DNA of 64,000 bases, from positions 32,957,651-33,021,650 of the forward strand of contig NC_087062.1 of the NCBI RefSeq assembly GCF_963678635.1. The letters run 5' to 3'. Positions 11,371 to 22,267 of this stretch are shown in pieces. The notes under the pieces were generated by a model that saw only the letters and a program-made list of their open reading frames with translations, did no database searches and was not told where the DNA came from. Source of the DNA: Symsagittifera roscoffensis. Taxonomy: Eukaryota; Xenacoelomorpha; Acoela; Convolutidae. The position numbers and the translations under genes were made by a program. The first letter of the stretch is position 1, and each line of letters begins with the position of its first letter.

Positions 11371-11452
11371 AGGTTATTTTATCAGAGTTCACACTCCAGA
11401 CCCCATTATTTTCCACACTCAAGACTGAAGAACCAATCTCTGAGCATCCTGC

Positions 11453-13300
11453 TCAACTCACGCCCCCCGTCTTTGAACTACTGCGTCCAGACTCACTCGA
11501 CACAGTGATCTGCCTCGTTAATTCCTCCTCATCATCGAAACTGATGACGATTTCCTCCCATGCCTTCAGCTGTTCATAGTACCGCATCCATTCCCTTTGC
11601 TCTTGCAATCTTCTCGTTTGACTTGGTAGGCTCTTCACTTTGGACTCTCTGTTCATGCAAAAAGAGTTATGCAAGTTCAAGCTCACGTTCTTCGCCAGGT
11701 CCTCTTCCAGTATTGATATCCTTGCCTTGGTTTTATCACTAGACACCCTGCTAACCCTTTTCCAGCCCGTGGTTATCCCGTTACGGTGGGTGAGTAGTGG
11801 TCTCTTGAAGGCTTCCGGCCCTATCTCGGCCAGGAACTGACGGTACTCCTTCTGGTATTTCTTCATGTGATTCTCCGTCGAAGTGTATAGCCAAGAGGTC
11901 AGTGTAGCCCGAAACCATGAAAAGAATCGTATGCGGCTCCACACATGCCTCACTTCCATGGGTACAGCGAATACTTTGCTCGCAGTCTCAAATAACTCAA
12001 ACCTCCTGCTATAGTCAACGGCATGTATCATCTCCCCTGTTTTTGCCTTTGATTCCAGATAATTCGCTATATTCTCCTCAATCCATCCTGGTGCCAACAT
12101 CGAGCTCACCACGAAGAGATTGAATTTCTGTTGGTAGTGAGTAATCCAATCGACCAAATTTCCTCCGTATCCCATATCAAGCATAGGTTTGACTGCTCTG
12201 GATACCAGACCGTCTGTGCCAAACAATGACATGGGTATTCTCCGTGCGTCAAGTTGATGCTTCGGAGGTTACGTTCTCCAGAAGCCTCGAGCAAAGGTTC
12301 AAACTCCATCATTTTCGCTTGTGTCGCACCATTCTCGTCTACAGCTTGTGTGTTGCTTGTCGCCTTCCCGTTCGCGCTTTGCCTCTCGAAGTCACTGGTG
12401 TTCTCCGTTTCCAAACTCAAGGGTTGCTCTCCCCAGATCTCACTCAAATCCTCCCTTCGATCCCCTGGCACCACTCCCAGCATCTTCTGTAATAACCGAT
12501 GCGACTGATGTGACATTCGCGCCAAGCGCACGCACTTGGGCACCGATAAAGCCGTATCAATTAGCACCCTCTGACTAAATGCCTCCACCATCGCCATGTG
12601 CAGCGGATAGTGACTTCCGCACAAGTTCGCCATGACTGATGCCACCAGAAACTTCGCATTCATCGGCAGACTGTAAGCCTCGCTCACGGGAAACCCCATC
12701 TCTGCCTCAAGACCGACGGGCCAGGACTCCTGGCTCAACGCTGTTACCTCATGATGTTCTGATTCTAGCATCTTCAGTGACTCCAGACTACACATTCTCG
12801 AGAAAAATCCCAACGCCGTCGCCAAGTTCACCGTGGTGCTCGCGTATTAAACAGCCATTAATTTTGAACAACTTTTTATATTGATAGTCAAGTTTCAAAA
12901 TTCGATATCTTCCGAGACTGCATGATGATGTAGCTTTTTCTGGAAGACTCATTTTTCCTATGATGAAGATTGAATTTTTTTTCAGCTGATTTTTTGGTTC
13001 TCAAGAAGTTTTGTCTTAATAATCAAGTCTAAAAAGTCGACATTTTCCGAGACAGCATGATGATGTAGCTTTTTCTCACTTTTCTCCTTCTCAGTAATAT
13101 CACTAAACCAAGTGGCCAGATACTTTCTTTGAAAGAACTGTATCCTGCCGCAAGACGGTCCATCACAAGAATGTTCTCCACCTCCACTGGCTAGAATAAT
13201 ACAACTGCCTGGCCCCAGTTTCTTAGATGACTCGCTCGGCTTGCTCTTGACTTCTTCAGATTCTTTTCGATGAGGCAGGATCAATTTGTGTATCACGCTA
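11453..13300 (-). pseudogene. K-protein relic, C-terminal part (K1)
   Basis: Two open segments are in different frames: 12106-12831 and 11453-12232, overlapping by 127 nt, the second being one base back (-1). The C-terminal segment (259 residues, from MSLFGTDGLVSRAV) is Trp/aromatic-rich and ends in an acidic Ser-rich tail. The part upstream of 12982 is open in 12982-13317. The stop-ATG junction seen in K2-K4 is changed here (AAA instead of TAA near 12953). No known domain was recognised. A structural (gag- or nucleocapsid-like) protein is a guess based only on length, lack of enzyme motifs and repetition. Confidence 0.6.
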
Positions 13301-13507
13301 TGTGGTTGTCTTCGCATGTAAACGGAAGCTGATTAAAAGTCGTTTGACTAATGGCCTGAAAATAGTAACTTTTTACTTAGCCCTAGACAGACAAGAAAAT
13401 CAACTGGCTAGGTCGAGACGGTGATAAAACGAGTAGAATTTAGGTAACTGATGACGGCCAGTCGTCTATAGGTATTTTTTCTACGCTCCGTCACTGTGTA
13501 GTTTTTT

Positions 13508-13672
13508 GGGCGAATGTTACATTGGCAGAGAAAGTTTGACATTAAGGATAAGCAAATATCAGGCTTTTTCTGCGGTGCCCGTTTAGAAGAAAACGAGCAC
13601 AGCAAAAAAAAACCTGATATCTGTTTCACTTTTGTGTCAAATTTCTTACACCTTAAGATGGGCGGCCTCGAC
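13508..13672. repeat. Imperfect snap-back palindrome of about 160 bp
   Basis: Left arm about 13510-13588 and right arm about 13595-13670 are reverse complements with mismatches. Anchor pairs are AATATCAGG with CCTGATAT, and GTTTGACA with TGTCAAAT, and the loop lies near TAGAAG. As a result both strands translate similarly (ISGFF and KKPDIC on each). The outermost GGGCGAATGTTAC (13508-13520) also pairs perfectly with GTAACATTCGCCC at 13767-13779, about 100 bp beyond the right arm. Confidence 0.8.
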
Positions 13673-13816
13673 ATCAAGCTGCCATCCGATCGTGAAAACT
13701 ATCTAGAGTGGTCTAAGGAAACATCACTAGTACAAGAGTCTCAAGATCTTGTTGCAGCAAAAACTGTAACATTCGCCCGGAAGTACATATCGACGGAAAA
13801 TAAAGCTACGTTCTAA
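13652..13816 (+). pseudogene. Retroelement RT C-terminal fragment (LGGL-type)
   Basis: The frame reads MGGLDIKLPSDRENYLEWS. This resembles the LGGLGI...WS segment found downstream of the reverse transcriptase in a widespread but poorly named group of invertebrate retroelement proteins. The same group contains the motif encoded at 14686-14830. The fragment is about 50 codons and ends at a TAA. Assignment rests on remembered family resemblance and needs a profile search. Confidence 0.45.
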
Positions 13817-14017
13817 AACGACTGGATAGCGTCTAAACACCACTCTACATGCTTTTCACCGTCTCTGCCGAGGCCAGTTTTTTTGGTGGTCTTTCTAACA
13901 TCGGGTCGACGAAAAAACGTTACTGTTCCCGGTCGGATCAGAACGCTCTGATTAACTCAATTATATGCAAAATAGTGAGCTCATGGCTGGTTTCAGTATC
14001 CCCAGACCACGAGGTCA

Positions 14018-16320
14018 CTCCTAAAAACAGGGCTACTACTATTTATTATATTACGATTGTTTTTGTTCAATAGATAAAAATCATCATCTCCATCGAAGAT
14101 GGATCAACCGTTTCCCTCAACTCCTAGCTTCTCAGAATCTGAAAACAAATTTGGATGTTATTAAGTCAATTCAGCACATCTCCAAGAAGCTAAAAATTTG
14201 TTAAAATAATGTTTAACTTATCTCCCGAGACACTTCCGGATTCTGGAATCCGGAGATAAAACGTCCTTATTTTTTTCCGGAAGTCTGGACACGTCGTCCC
14301 AACACCCTTCCTGGTTCTCGTGAATTGCTTTGTAACGATTGTAACTGCACAATCGTTACAACTCGGAATGGTTTTGACAATCCCATTCTTTCTTCAATCT
14401 CGATCAGTTTCACACGATTTCCGTTGTTGTTGTTTTCACTGAGAATTCTGTCGGAAAAAAGTTACGTGTCCTTAACTTAGCAGGTTAGTCAAAACTAACC
14501 CCTCCCGATTCGTCTAATCGTTCAATTAGCGTCACTAATCCATAAAAACTATGAATTCTCTCGGTCAGATGTTCCGATTAAATTCCGAATACGAAATTGA
14601 TTTTTTCTCCATTCTGGTCGAATGTCACAAACACAGCAAGAAAAAAATTTGTACGAAAAGCAAAAAATTTAAAACAGATAAATACGCAATCGACCTGGCC
14701 TCTGGAAATGGAGCCTCTAACTGGCTCAATGCTTTACCACTGAGCAGATACAACTTCAACCAGATTAAACCAGAATTTAGAGATGGTTTTTACTTAAGAT
14801 ACGGATGGGAATGGACCAAAATGGTTGAAAAAGCTTTCACAGTTGAAATATTGACAAAGCTTTCGCCTTGTAACGGCTGAAGTTTCGGCTCAATCTCGAC
14901 GTCATGGCAAACCTCGTTCATGGAGTTGGCAAATTTGTCTCTAACTTGATTGTGTCCTATGTGTGTTTAACCGCTCTTAGCACAGTATATCACATGCCAA
15001 TTTAAAATTAGCACCACATACTAATGCTGAAAATTTTAGTGAATAAAGACAATAGAGCTAACCAGAATCGATACATGTAATAGTCGCCTACTTAAGTAAC
15101 ATATGGGGCTAAGAAAAACAGGCCCTATAACCGTTGGCTCAAGGTTCAGGGACACTATCTTTTGTCTTTTTGTACCTCATTCAGTCGGAGCCAATTCGGT
15201 TCACTTGCGACATGAGACTACAAACTGTGTTACAGCATAAAGGCTACTACCAAAATATACCCCCACTCTAGAAATAAGAAGGCCCCTATGGCGAGGTCTC
15301 TAAATACCTAAAACACGCTAACGCCATTAGAAACAGGGTCAGAAGCTTATATATACCGATAGTTTTTATTGGGTAGTGGAACATTGATCCATTTCAGATG
15401 GATCAACCTAAAACTCGCCTTATTCCTTCATATTCACATGAAATGTGCGCAAGAAATTTAAATCAAGTACTCACACACCGACTCGACTTCAAGATTTGGG
15501 GAAAAAAGAATTGCATAGCAACTCTGAAATTGATCTAAAGTAATTACATTTAAGTCGAGAAGAAGTTTTGAATAAGTTAATCTAGCTCAAGAAGAAGTTT
15601 CATTCTCAGGACCATTGGGCAGCTTCGGCTGTACACCTTCCCACTCAAGTGTCACTCTCGTCCAGTCAATTGCACCTCATTACTTCTCCTCTCGTACTCT
15701 CGATTTTCTTCCAGTAACAAGAAAAATCTCCTCGTTTTGAATTTTTCAGGTAAAATTGCGAATAGAAATTTGGCTTTCATATTTTCAGCGACTTATCCGC
15801 AATTATTTCTCAAATCTTTTGTTCTATTTATCTTGCATTTTCAGTTGTCGCGAGAAACTTAAGCATGACATGGTCAATTCGAAATTTTGAAAAATTACTT
15901 TTTATCCCAAAACAAGACCAAACTTCCAAATATGACCGACAGGCACATACTCTCCGGACTCAAGATCGTTGTCCAAATCGCGCGTGGTCGTCATATCAGT
16001 GATCCTCCAGATTAATGAGTGCGTCTCAGGACACAGTGCCAGTGGTCATTTACAAAAGTATGCAGCAGATTCAACTTTATCTACATCCACAAAATTCACA
16101 GCCATGCAAAATTGTCACATTATAGCTAAACAGCAATCAAAATCTGCATCCACTGCTCCCTGAATTCCAGCTTTATAAGCTATCTTTTGAATTTTCCTTT
16201 GTTCAACTCAGTCAGAAAAATGTCATGCAGCATTTTGGTTTATATTAAAAAGATAAAATATATTAAAAAACAATATTTTGTAAGTTAAAATTTTTTTTCC
16301 GTGCCCTCAGATTTTACCTG
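14018..16320. other. K part B, copy 1
   Basis: About 2.3 kb matching 19822-22200 and, for its first 0.5 kb, 25675-26122. Apart from the plus-strand fragment at 14551-14880 and a minus-strand short frame (relic of 21787-21987, here with an in-frame stop) I see no genes. Inverted CCGGATTCTGGAATCCGG at 14231-14248 is a perfect palindrome shared by all B copies. Confidence 0.7.
14551..14880 (+). pseudogene. Retroelement C-terminal domain fragment (B1)
   Basis: The motif core is LASGNGASNWLNALPL followed by FRDGFYLRYGWE. It matches a conserved block (LA-EKGAS-WL-xLP ... F-D---LRYGW) that in invertebrate retroelement proteins lies between the reverse transcriptase and a Cys/His plus nuclease-like region. 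That downstream region is missing here; the frame ends soon after RYGWE. Compared with copy 2 (20494-20757) about 50 bp are deleted just before KTDKYAID, between two AAAAC repeats. Confidence 0.6.
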
Positions 16321-16387
16321 AGTTCACACTCCAGACCCCATTACTTTCCACACTCAAGAATGAAGAACCAATCTCTGAGCATCCTGC

Positions 16388-19300
16388 TCAACTCACGCCC
16401 CCCGTCTTTGAACTACTGCGTCCAGACTCACTCGACACAGTGATCTGCCTCGTTAATTCCTCCTCATCATCGAAACTGATGACGATTTCCTCCCATGCCT
16501 TCAGCTGTTCATAGTACCGCATCCATTCCCTTTGCTCTTGCAATCTTCTCGTTTGACTTGGTAGGCTCTTCACTTTGGACTCTCTGTTCATGCAAAAAGA
16601 GTTATGCAAGTTCAAGCTCACGTTCTTCGCCAGGTCCTCTTCCAGTATTGATTCCCTTGCCTTGGTTTTATCACTAGACACCCTGCTAACCCTTTTCCAG
16701 CCCGTGGTTATCCTGTTACGGTGGGTGAGTAGTGGTCTCTTGAAGGCTTCCGGCCCTATCTCGGCCAGGAACTGACGGTACTCCTTCTGGTGTTTCTTCA
16801 TGTGATTCTCCGTCGAAGTGTATAGCCAAGAGGTCAGTGTAGCCCGAAACCATGAAAAGAATCGTATGCGGCTCCACACATGCCTCACTTCCATGGGTAC
16901 AGCGAATACTTTGCACGCAGTCTCAAACAACTCAAACCTCCTGCTATAGTCAATGGCATGTATCATCTCCCCTGTTTTTGCCTTTGATTCCAGATAATTC
17001 GCTATATTCTCCTCAATCCATCCTGGTGCCAACATTGAGCTCACCACGAAGAGATTGAATTTCTGTTGGTAGTGAGTAATCCAATCGATAAAATTTCCTC
17101 CGTATCCCATATCAAGCAGAGATTTGACTGCTCTGGATACCAAACCTTCTGTGCCAAACAATGACATGGGTATTCTCCGTGCGTCAAGTTGATGCTTCGG
17201 AGGTTACGTTCTACAGAAGCCTCGAGCAAAGGTTCAAACACCATCATTTTCGCTTGTGTCACACCAATCTCGTCTAGAGCTTGTGTGTTGCTTGTCGCCT
17301 TCCCGTTCGCGCTTTTCCTGTCGAAGTCACTGGTGTTCTCCGTTTCCAAACTCAAGGGTTGCTCTCCCCAGATCTCACTCAAATCCTCCCTTCGATCCCC
17401 TGGCACCACTCCCAGCATCTTCTGTAATAACCGATGCGACTGATGTGACATTCGCGCCAAGCGCACGCACTTGGGCACCGAGAAAGCCGTATCAATCAGC
17501 TCCCTCTGACTAAATGCCTCCACCATCGCCATGTGCAGCGGATAGTGACTTCCGCACAAGTTCGCCATGACTGATGCCACCAGAAACTTCGCATTCATCG
17601 GCAGACTGTAGGCCTCGCTCACGGGAAACCCCATCTCTGCCTCAAGACCGACGCGCCAGGACTCCTCGCTCAACGCTGTTACCTCATGATGCTCTGATTC
17701 TAGCATCTTCAGTGACTCCAGACTACACATTCTCGAGAAAAATCCCAACGCCGTCACCAAAATGACCATGGTGCTCGCGTAATAAACAGCCATTAATTTT
17801 GAACAAGTTTTGTCTTGACAGTCAAGTTTCAAAATTCGATAGCTTCCGAGACTGCATGATGATTTAGCTTTTTCTGGAAGACTCATTTATCCTATGATGA
17901 AGAATGACTCTTTTTTTTCAGTTGATTTTTGGTTCTCAAGAAGTTTTGTCTTAATAATCAAGTCTAAAAGGTCGACATTTTCCGAGACAGCATGATGATG
18001 TAGCTTTTTCTCATTTTTCTCCTTCTCAGTATTATCACTAAACCAAGTGGCCAGATCCTTCCTTTGAAAGAACTGTATCCTGACGCAAGACGGTCCATCA
18101 CAAGAATGTTCTCCACCTCCACTTGCTAGAGTAATACAACTGCCTGGCCTCAGGTTCTTAGATGACTCGTTCGGCTTGCTCTTGACTTCTTCAAATTCTT
18201 TTCGATGAGGCAGGATCAACTTGTGTATCACGTTCAGATTTCCCAGATCCTCATCCTTCCCTGGTGTCAGTCTCACTTGCTCCATGACTTCTTTGTTCAA
18301 ACTTGTCGGAGGATGTGGACACCAAGATGGTCTCAGCATTCTCCAAAGAGTTCTCAAATTCGTAGACAATGTGCCGTCTTCGCCTCCCAGCCCCAATTCC
18401 ACCTTCCTCCCAGATCACGGAACACTGATAATTTCGGGAACCTTCTCAAGCAGCGAACCCAGGCTCGGTTTTTTCCTCTCAGTCGGATTCATATAGTCAG
18501 CTCCCACCTCCGAATCCAAGAAAAAATTGTATGATATCCCTATTACAGCGGACAGATACTGATACTCCCCTGGCTTCTTGGGTCTCGAGTAATCTTCCGC
18601 TAGAGCCAGGCTACGATGCACGTCATGACTCTAATCAAAACTTTGGCTGGAGAACTGTCAAATCTCGTCAAGTTTTGCATGGTTCTCTAGGGAAGCACTT
18701 TGATGCACTTTCAGGATGACGCTCGAGACTTTCTTCTCAAACGCTCTACCTCCCGCCGCGCTTTGATAGCATGCCTGGGTGGTAGCATCAGGTATCACCG
18801 ACATGATCCATCTCAAGAAACAGGTGGCATCTTTTCTCCTTGCAAGACTCAACCCTGAATTGTCTCGAGCCACATGCTGCATCAGCCTTCGATACTCGTG
18901 CCGACATTTTTCGTCCAGTATTATTTTATCATATGAAGTCAGTGCTTCTAGCGCCACTCGTGGTAAGCTCCAAGTAAACATCAACTGCCCCGCCGTACTA
19001 ACAAAAGGTTTCGCCAACAAAGGTTGTGCCGATGAGGGTGCCCTCATTTCGTCTTCAAAATACTCCAACAGCAATTTCTCACAAGTTCATCCCAGCTGGC
19101 GCCTCAACTCTAATTTATTCACTTCCGCCCTCTGTTGGGTAGTCAAAATTCGACGTCTTCTGGACACTCCGCGATCAAGTTTTTTTCAGGCAGCCCTCCA
19201 GTTCTTTCGCAGTATCCAGGGCTGTCCACGAGGGGCGAGCGGTGTTTCTCAACGATTTTTTTCGAGGGGGTCATTTGCGATGCCCTGGTGTCGCTTCGCC

Positions 19301-19684
19301 GATGTTCACTTCCCACATTGGTCCACTGGTGGAGCCACTCTTCGCTTTCACCCTTTGCGGTTCGAAGTCATTTTCCGTTCCCGGAGTTGTCGCGGTTTCC
19401 ATCTCGATCAATACCTCAGCCAACTTTCGGATCCCCGAGTTGCCCTTGTAGGCTGTAGTTTTTCATCTCGCTAGAACCATTGGAGCCGTCTCCTTCAAAC
19501 TCTTCTCTGAAACAGCCTCCGCCGAGGGACTCGCTTCTTCTACCTCCCGCTTTCTTTTCCTCGACCTCACTCCCTTACTCGGGGGCGTAGCCATGCTCAT
19601 CATTGAATCCGCTTCATTTTCCAGGTCTTCTGCACCCAATTTTTGCCTCCCCTTCTCTAGTCTTAGGAATGTTGATCTCTTCAA
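16388..19684 (-). pseudogene. K-protein gene, most complete copy (K2)
   Basis: Read from 19684 downward: a Lys/Arg-rich N-terminus (RSRKRKRE, possible nuclear signal), one frame change, then frame continuity from 19074 to 17041 broken only by stops near 18655, 18640, 18412 and 17887. A final segment (17167-16388) is in the -1 frame, overlapping by 127 nt. Comparison with K3 shows that several stops are private to K2 (for example Arg to TGA near 18657 and Cys to TGA near 18412). The whole is about 1,100 codons. I found no RT, integrase, protease or zinc-knuckle motif and do not recognise the family. Confidence 0.6.
17884..17889 (-). promoter_or_regulatory. Stop-start junction TAAATG in the K-protein frame
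   Basis: On the minus strand the upstream frame ends with TAA directly followed in the same frame by ATG. The same six bases occur in K3 (23763-23768) and K4 (26326-26331); K1 has AAAATG. Adjacent stop and start codons can support termination-reinitiation in some retroelements. An ordinary nonsense mutation inherited by three copies is the alternative. Confidence 0.4.
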
Positions 19685-20493
19685 TTATAATATTAGTTTT
19701 ACTTTTATCATCAATCATGGTCTTAACTAGTTTATTTTAAACATTTTCACTCAGAGTAGAGCTGTCTTTACATGATTTAGACACGGCGCTCGGCTTCGTT
19801 TCCCGCAAGCAAATCAGCCACTCCTAAAAACAGGGCCTACTACTATATATTATATTACTATTGTTTTTGTTCAAAAGATAAGAATCATCATCTCCATCGA
19901 GGATGGATCAACCCTTTCCCTCAACACCTAGCTTCTCATAATCTAAAAACAAACTTGGATGTTATTAATTCAATTCAGGACATCACCAGGAAGCTAAAAT
20001 CTTGTTAAAATAATGTTTACTTTATCTCCCGAGACCCCTCCGGATTCTGGAATCCGGAGAAATAACGTCCGTATTTCTTTCCGGAAGGCTGGACACGTCG
20101 TCCCAACATCCTTCCTGGTTCTCGTGAATTGCTTTATAACTATTGTAACTGCAGAATCGTTACAACTCGGAATGGTTTCTGACAATCCTATTCTTTCTTC
20201 AATCTCGATCAATATCACACGATTTCCGTTGTTGTTGTTTTCACTGAGAATTCTATCGGAAAAAAGTTATGTGTCGTTCACGTCCGAATCGAAATTTTAA
20301 AAATTAGCAGGTTAGTCAAAACTAACCCCTCCCGATTCGTCTAATCGTTCAATTAGCGTCACTAATCCATAAAAACCATCAATTCTCTCGATCAGATGTT
20401 CCGGTAAAATTCCGAATAAGAAATTGCGTTTTCTCCATTCTGGTCGAATGTCACAAACACAGCAAGAAAAAAACTTGTACGAAAAGCAAAAAA

Positions 20494-20757
20494 TTGAAAA
20501 CTGATAGAACAAACCGAAAGAAAACAAACCTCATTAACTCCTTAAATAAAACAGATAAATACGCAATCGACCTGGCCTCTGGAAATGGAGCCTCTAACTG
20601 GCTCAATGCTTTACCACTGAGCAGATACAATTTCAACCAGATTAAACCAGAATTTAGAGATGGTTTTTACTTAAGATACGGATGGGAACGGACCAAAATG
20701 GTTGAAAAAGCTTTCACAGTTGAAATATTGACAAAGCTTTCGCCTTGTAACGGCTGA
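20494..20757 (+). pseudogene. Retroelement C-terminal domain fragment (B2)
   Basis: Same fragment as 14551-14880 but retaining the roughly 50 bp lost in copy 1 (TDRTNRKKTNLINSLN before KTDKYAID). The conserved block LASGNGASNWLNALPL ... FRDGFYLRYGWE is intact; the sequence beyond it is lost and the frame stops. It is on the opposite strand to the K-protein frame, so it is either an older insertion carried inside B or an antisense part of the unit. Confidence 0.6.
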
Positions 20758-21786
20758 AGTTTCGGCTCAATCTCGACGTCATAACAAACCTCGATCATGG
20801 AGTTGGCAAATGTGTCTCTAACTTGATTGTGTCCTATGTGTGTTTAACCGCTCTTCGCACAGTATATATCATGCCAAGTTAAAATTAGCACCACATACAC
20901 ATGCTGAAAATTTTAGTGAATAAACACAATAGAGCTAACCAGAATCATTACATGTAACAGTCGCCTACTTAAGTAACATATGGGGCTAAGAAAAACAGGC
21001 CCTATAACCGTTGGCTCAAGGTTCAGGGACACTATCTTTTGTCTTTTTGTACCTCATTCAGTCGGAGCCAATTCGGTTCACTTGCGACATGAGACTACAA
21101 ACTATGTTACAGCTTAAAGGCTACTACCAAAATATCCCCCCACTCTAGAAATAAGAAGGCCCCTATGGCGAGGTCTCTAAATACCTAAAACACGCGAACG
21201 CCATTAGAAACAGGGTCGGAAGCTTATACATACCGATAGTTTTTATTTGGTAGTGGAACATTGATCCATTTCAGATGGATCAACCTAAAACTCGCCTTAT
21301 CCCAACATATTCACAAGAAATGCCCTCAATAAATTTAAATTAAGTACTCACATTCCAACTCGACTTCCAGAATTGGGTAAATATCAATTGCATAGCAACT
21401 CTAGAATTGATTCAAAGTAATTAAGTTTAAGTCGAGATGAAGTTTTGAATAAGTTAATCTAGCTAGCTCAAGAAGAAGTTTCATTCTCTGGACCATTGGG
21501 CAGCTTCGGCTGTACACCTTCCCACTCAAGTGTCACTCTTGTCCAGTCAATCGCACCTCGTTACTTCTCCTCTCGTACTCTCGATTTTCTACCAGTAACA
21601 AGAAAACTCTACTCATATTGAAATTCTCCGTTAAAATTGCAAATAGACTTTTTGCTTTCATATTTTTTAGCGAATTATCCGCAATTATTACTCAAACCTT
21701 TTGTTCTTTTTATCTTGCATTTTCAGTTGTTGCGAGAAACTTGAGCATGACATGGTCAAATCGAATTTTTGAAAAATTACTTTTTA

Positions 21787-21987
21787 TCACAAAACAAGAC
21801 CAAACTTCCAATTATGACCGACAGGCACAAACTCTCCGGACTCAAGATCGTTGTCCTCATCGCGCGTCGTCCTCATGTCAGTGATCCTCCAGAATGTTGA
21901 GTGCGTCTCAAGATACAGTGCCAGTGGTAATTTACAAAAATATGCAGCAGATTCAACTTTATCTACATCCCCAAAATTCACAGCCAT
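21787..21987 (-). CDS. Short conserved K-unit frame, 66 residues
   Basis: Begins MAVNFGDVDKVES and contains the acidic TRDEDNDLESGEF. B1 (about 16105-15905) encodes nearly the same residues but with an in-frame stop after AAYFCK. The residue order is kept over most of the length while intervening B DNA diverges, which hints at former coding use. Upstream in the same frame there is a TGA shared by both copies. No family recognised; it may be the last exon or C-terminus of a lost protein. Confidence 0.3.
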   Translation of the reverse strand: MAVNFGDVDKVESAAYFCKLPLALYLETHSTFWRITDMRTTRDEDNDLESGEFVPVGHNWKFGLVL

Positions 21988-22267
21988 GCAAAATTGTCAC
22001 ATTATAGCTAAACAGCAATCAAAATCTGCATCCACTGCACCCTGAATTCCAGCTTTATAAGCTATCTTTTGAAGTTCTTTTGTTCGACCCTGTCAAAAAA
22101 TTGTCATGCAGCATTTCGGTTTATATTAAAAAGATATAGTATATTAAAAACAATATTTTGTATGTTGAAACTTTTTTTTCGTGCCCTCAGATTTTATCTG
22201 AGTTCACACCCAAGACCCCATTATTTTCCACACTCAAGACTGGAGAACCAATCCCTGAGCATCCTGC

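Larger units (their letters stand above)
13300..14016. other. Segment replacing K part A N-terminus in K1
   Basis: K1 departs from the K2/K3 sequence after GTGTATCACG near 13297 and rejoins at ACTCCTAAAAACAGGG near 14018. The 0.7-kb segment holds a long imperfect palindrome and a plus-strand retroelement fragment, and is absent from K2 and K3 at this point. It replaces roughly 1.58 kb of K2 (18236-19822). Confidence 0.75.
19740..22200. other. K part B, copy 2
   Basis: The fullest B segment. It contains the palindrome CCGGATTCTGGAATCCGG (20040-20057), the plus-strand retroelement fragment 20494-20757 and the minus-strand short frame 21787-21987. The rest is AT-rich without a coding signal. 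It joins K3 part A near 22200. Confidence 0.7.

Noticed and set aside
14231-14248. CCGGATTCTGGAATCCGG palindrome as an attachment or terminator site
   Set aside because: It is a real palindrome found in every B copy, but nothing links it to a function; kept only as a description of part B.
17041-17167. Programmed -1 slippery heptamer AAATTTT in K2
   Set aside because: It is in the wrong register relative to the upstream frame and is not present in K1 and K3.
18779-19474. 231-codon plus-strand frame
   Set aside because: It is the antisense shadow of the K-protein region; the minus-strand frames are matched between K2 and K3 while the plus-strand frame is broken in K3.
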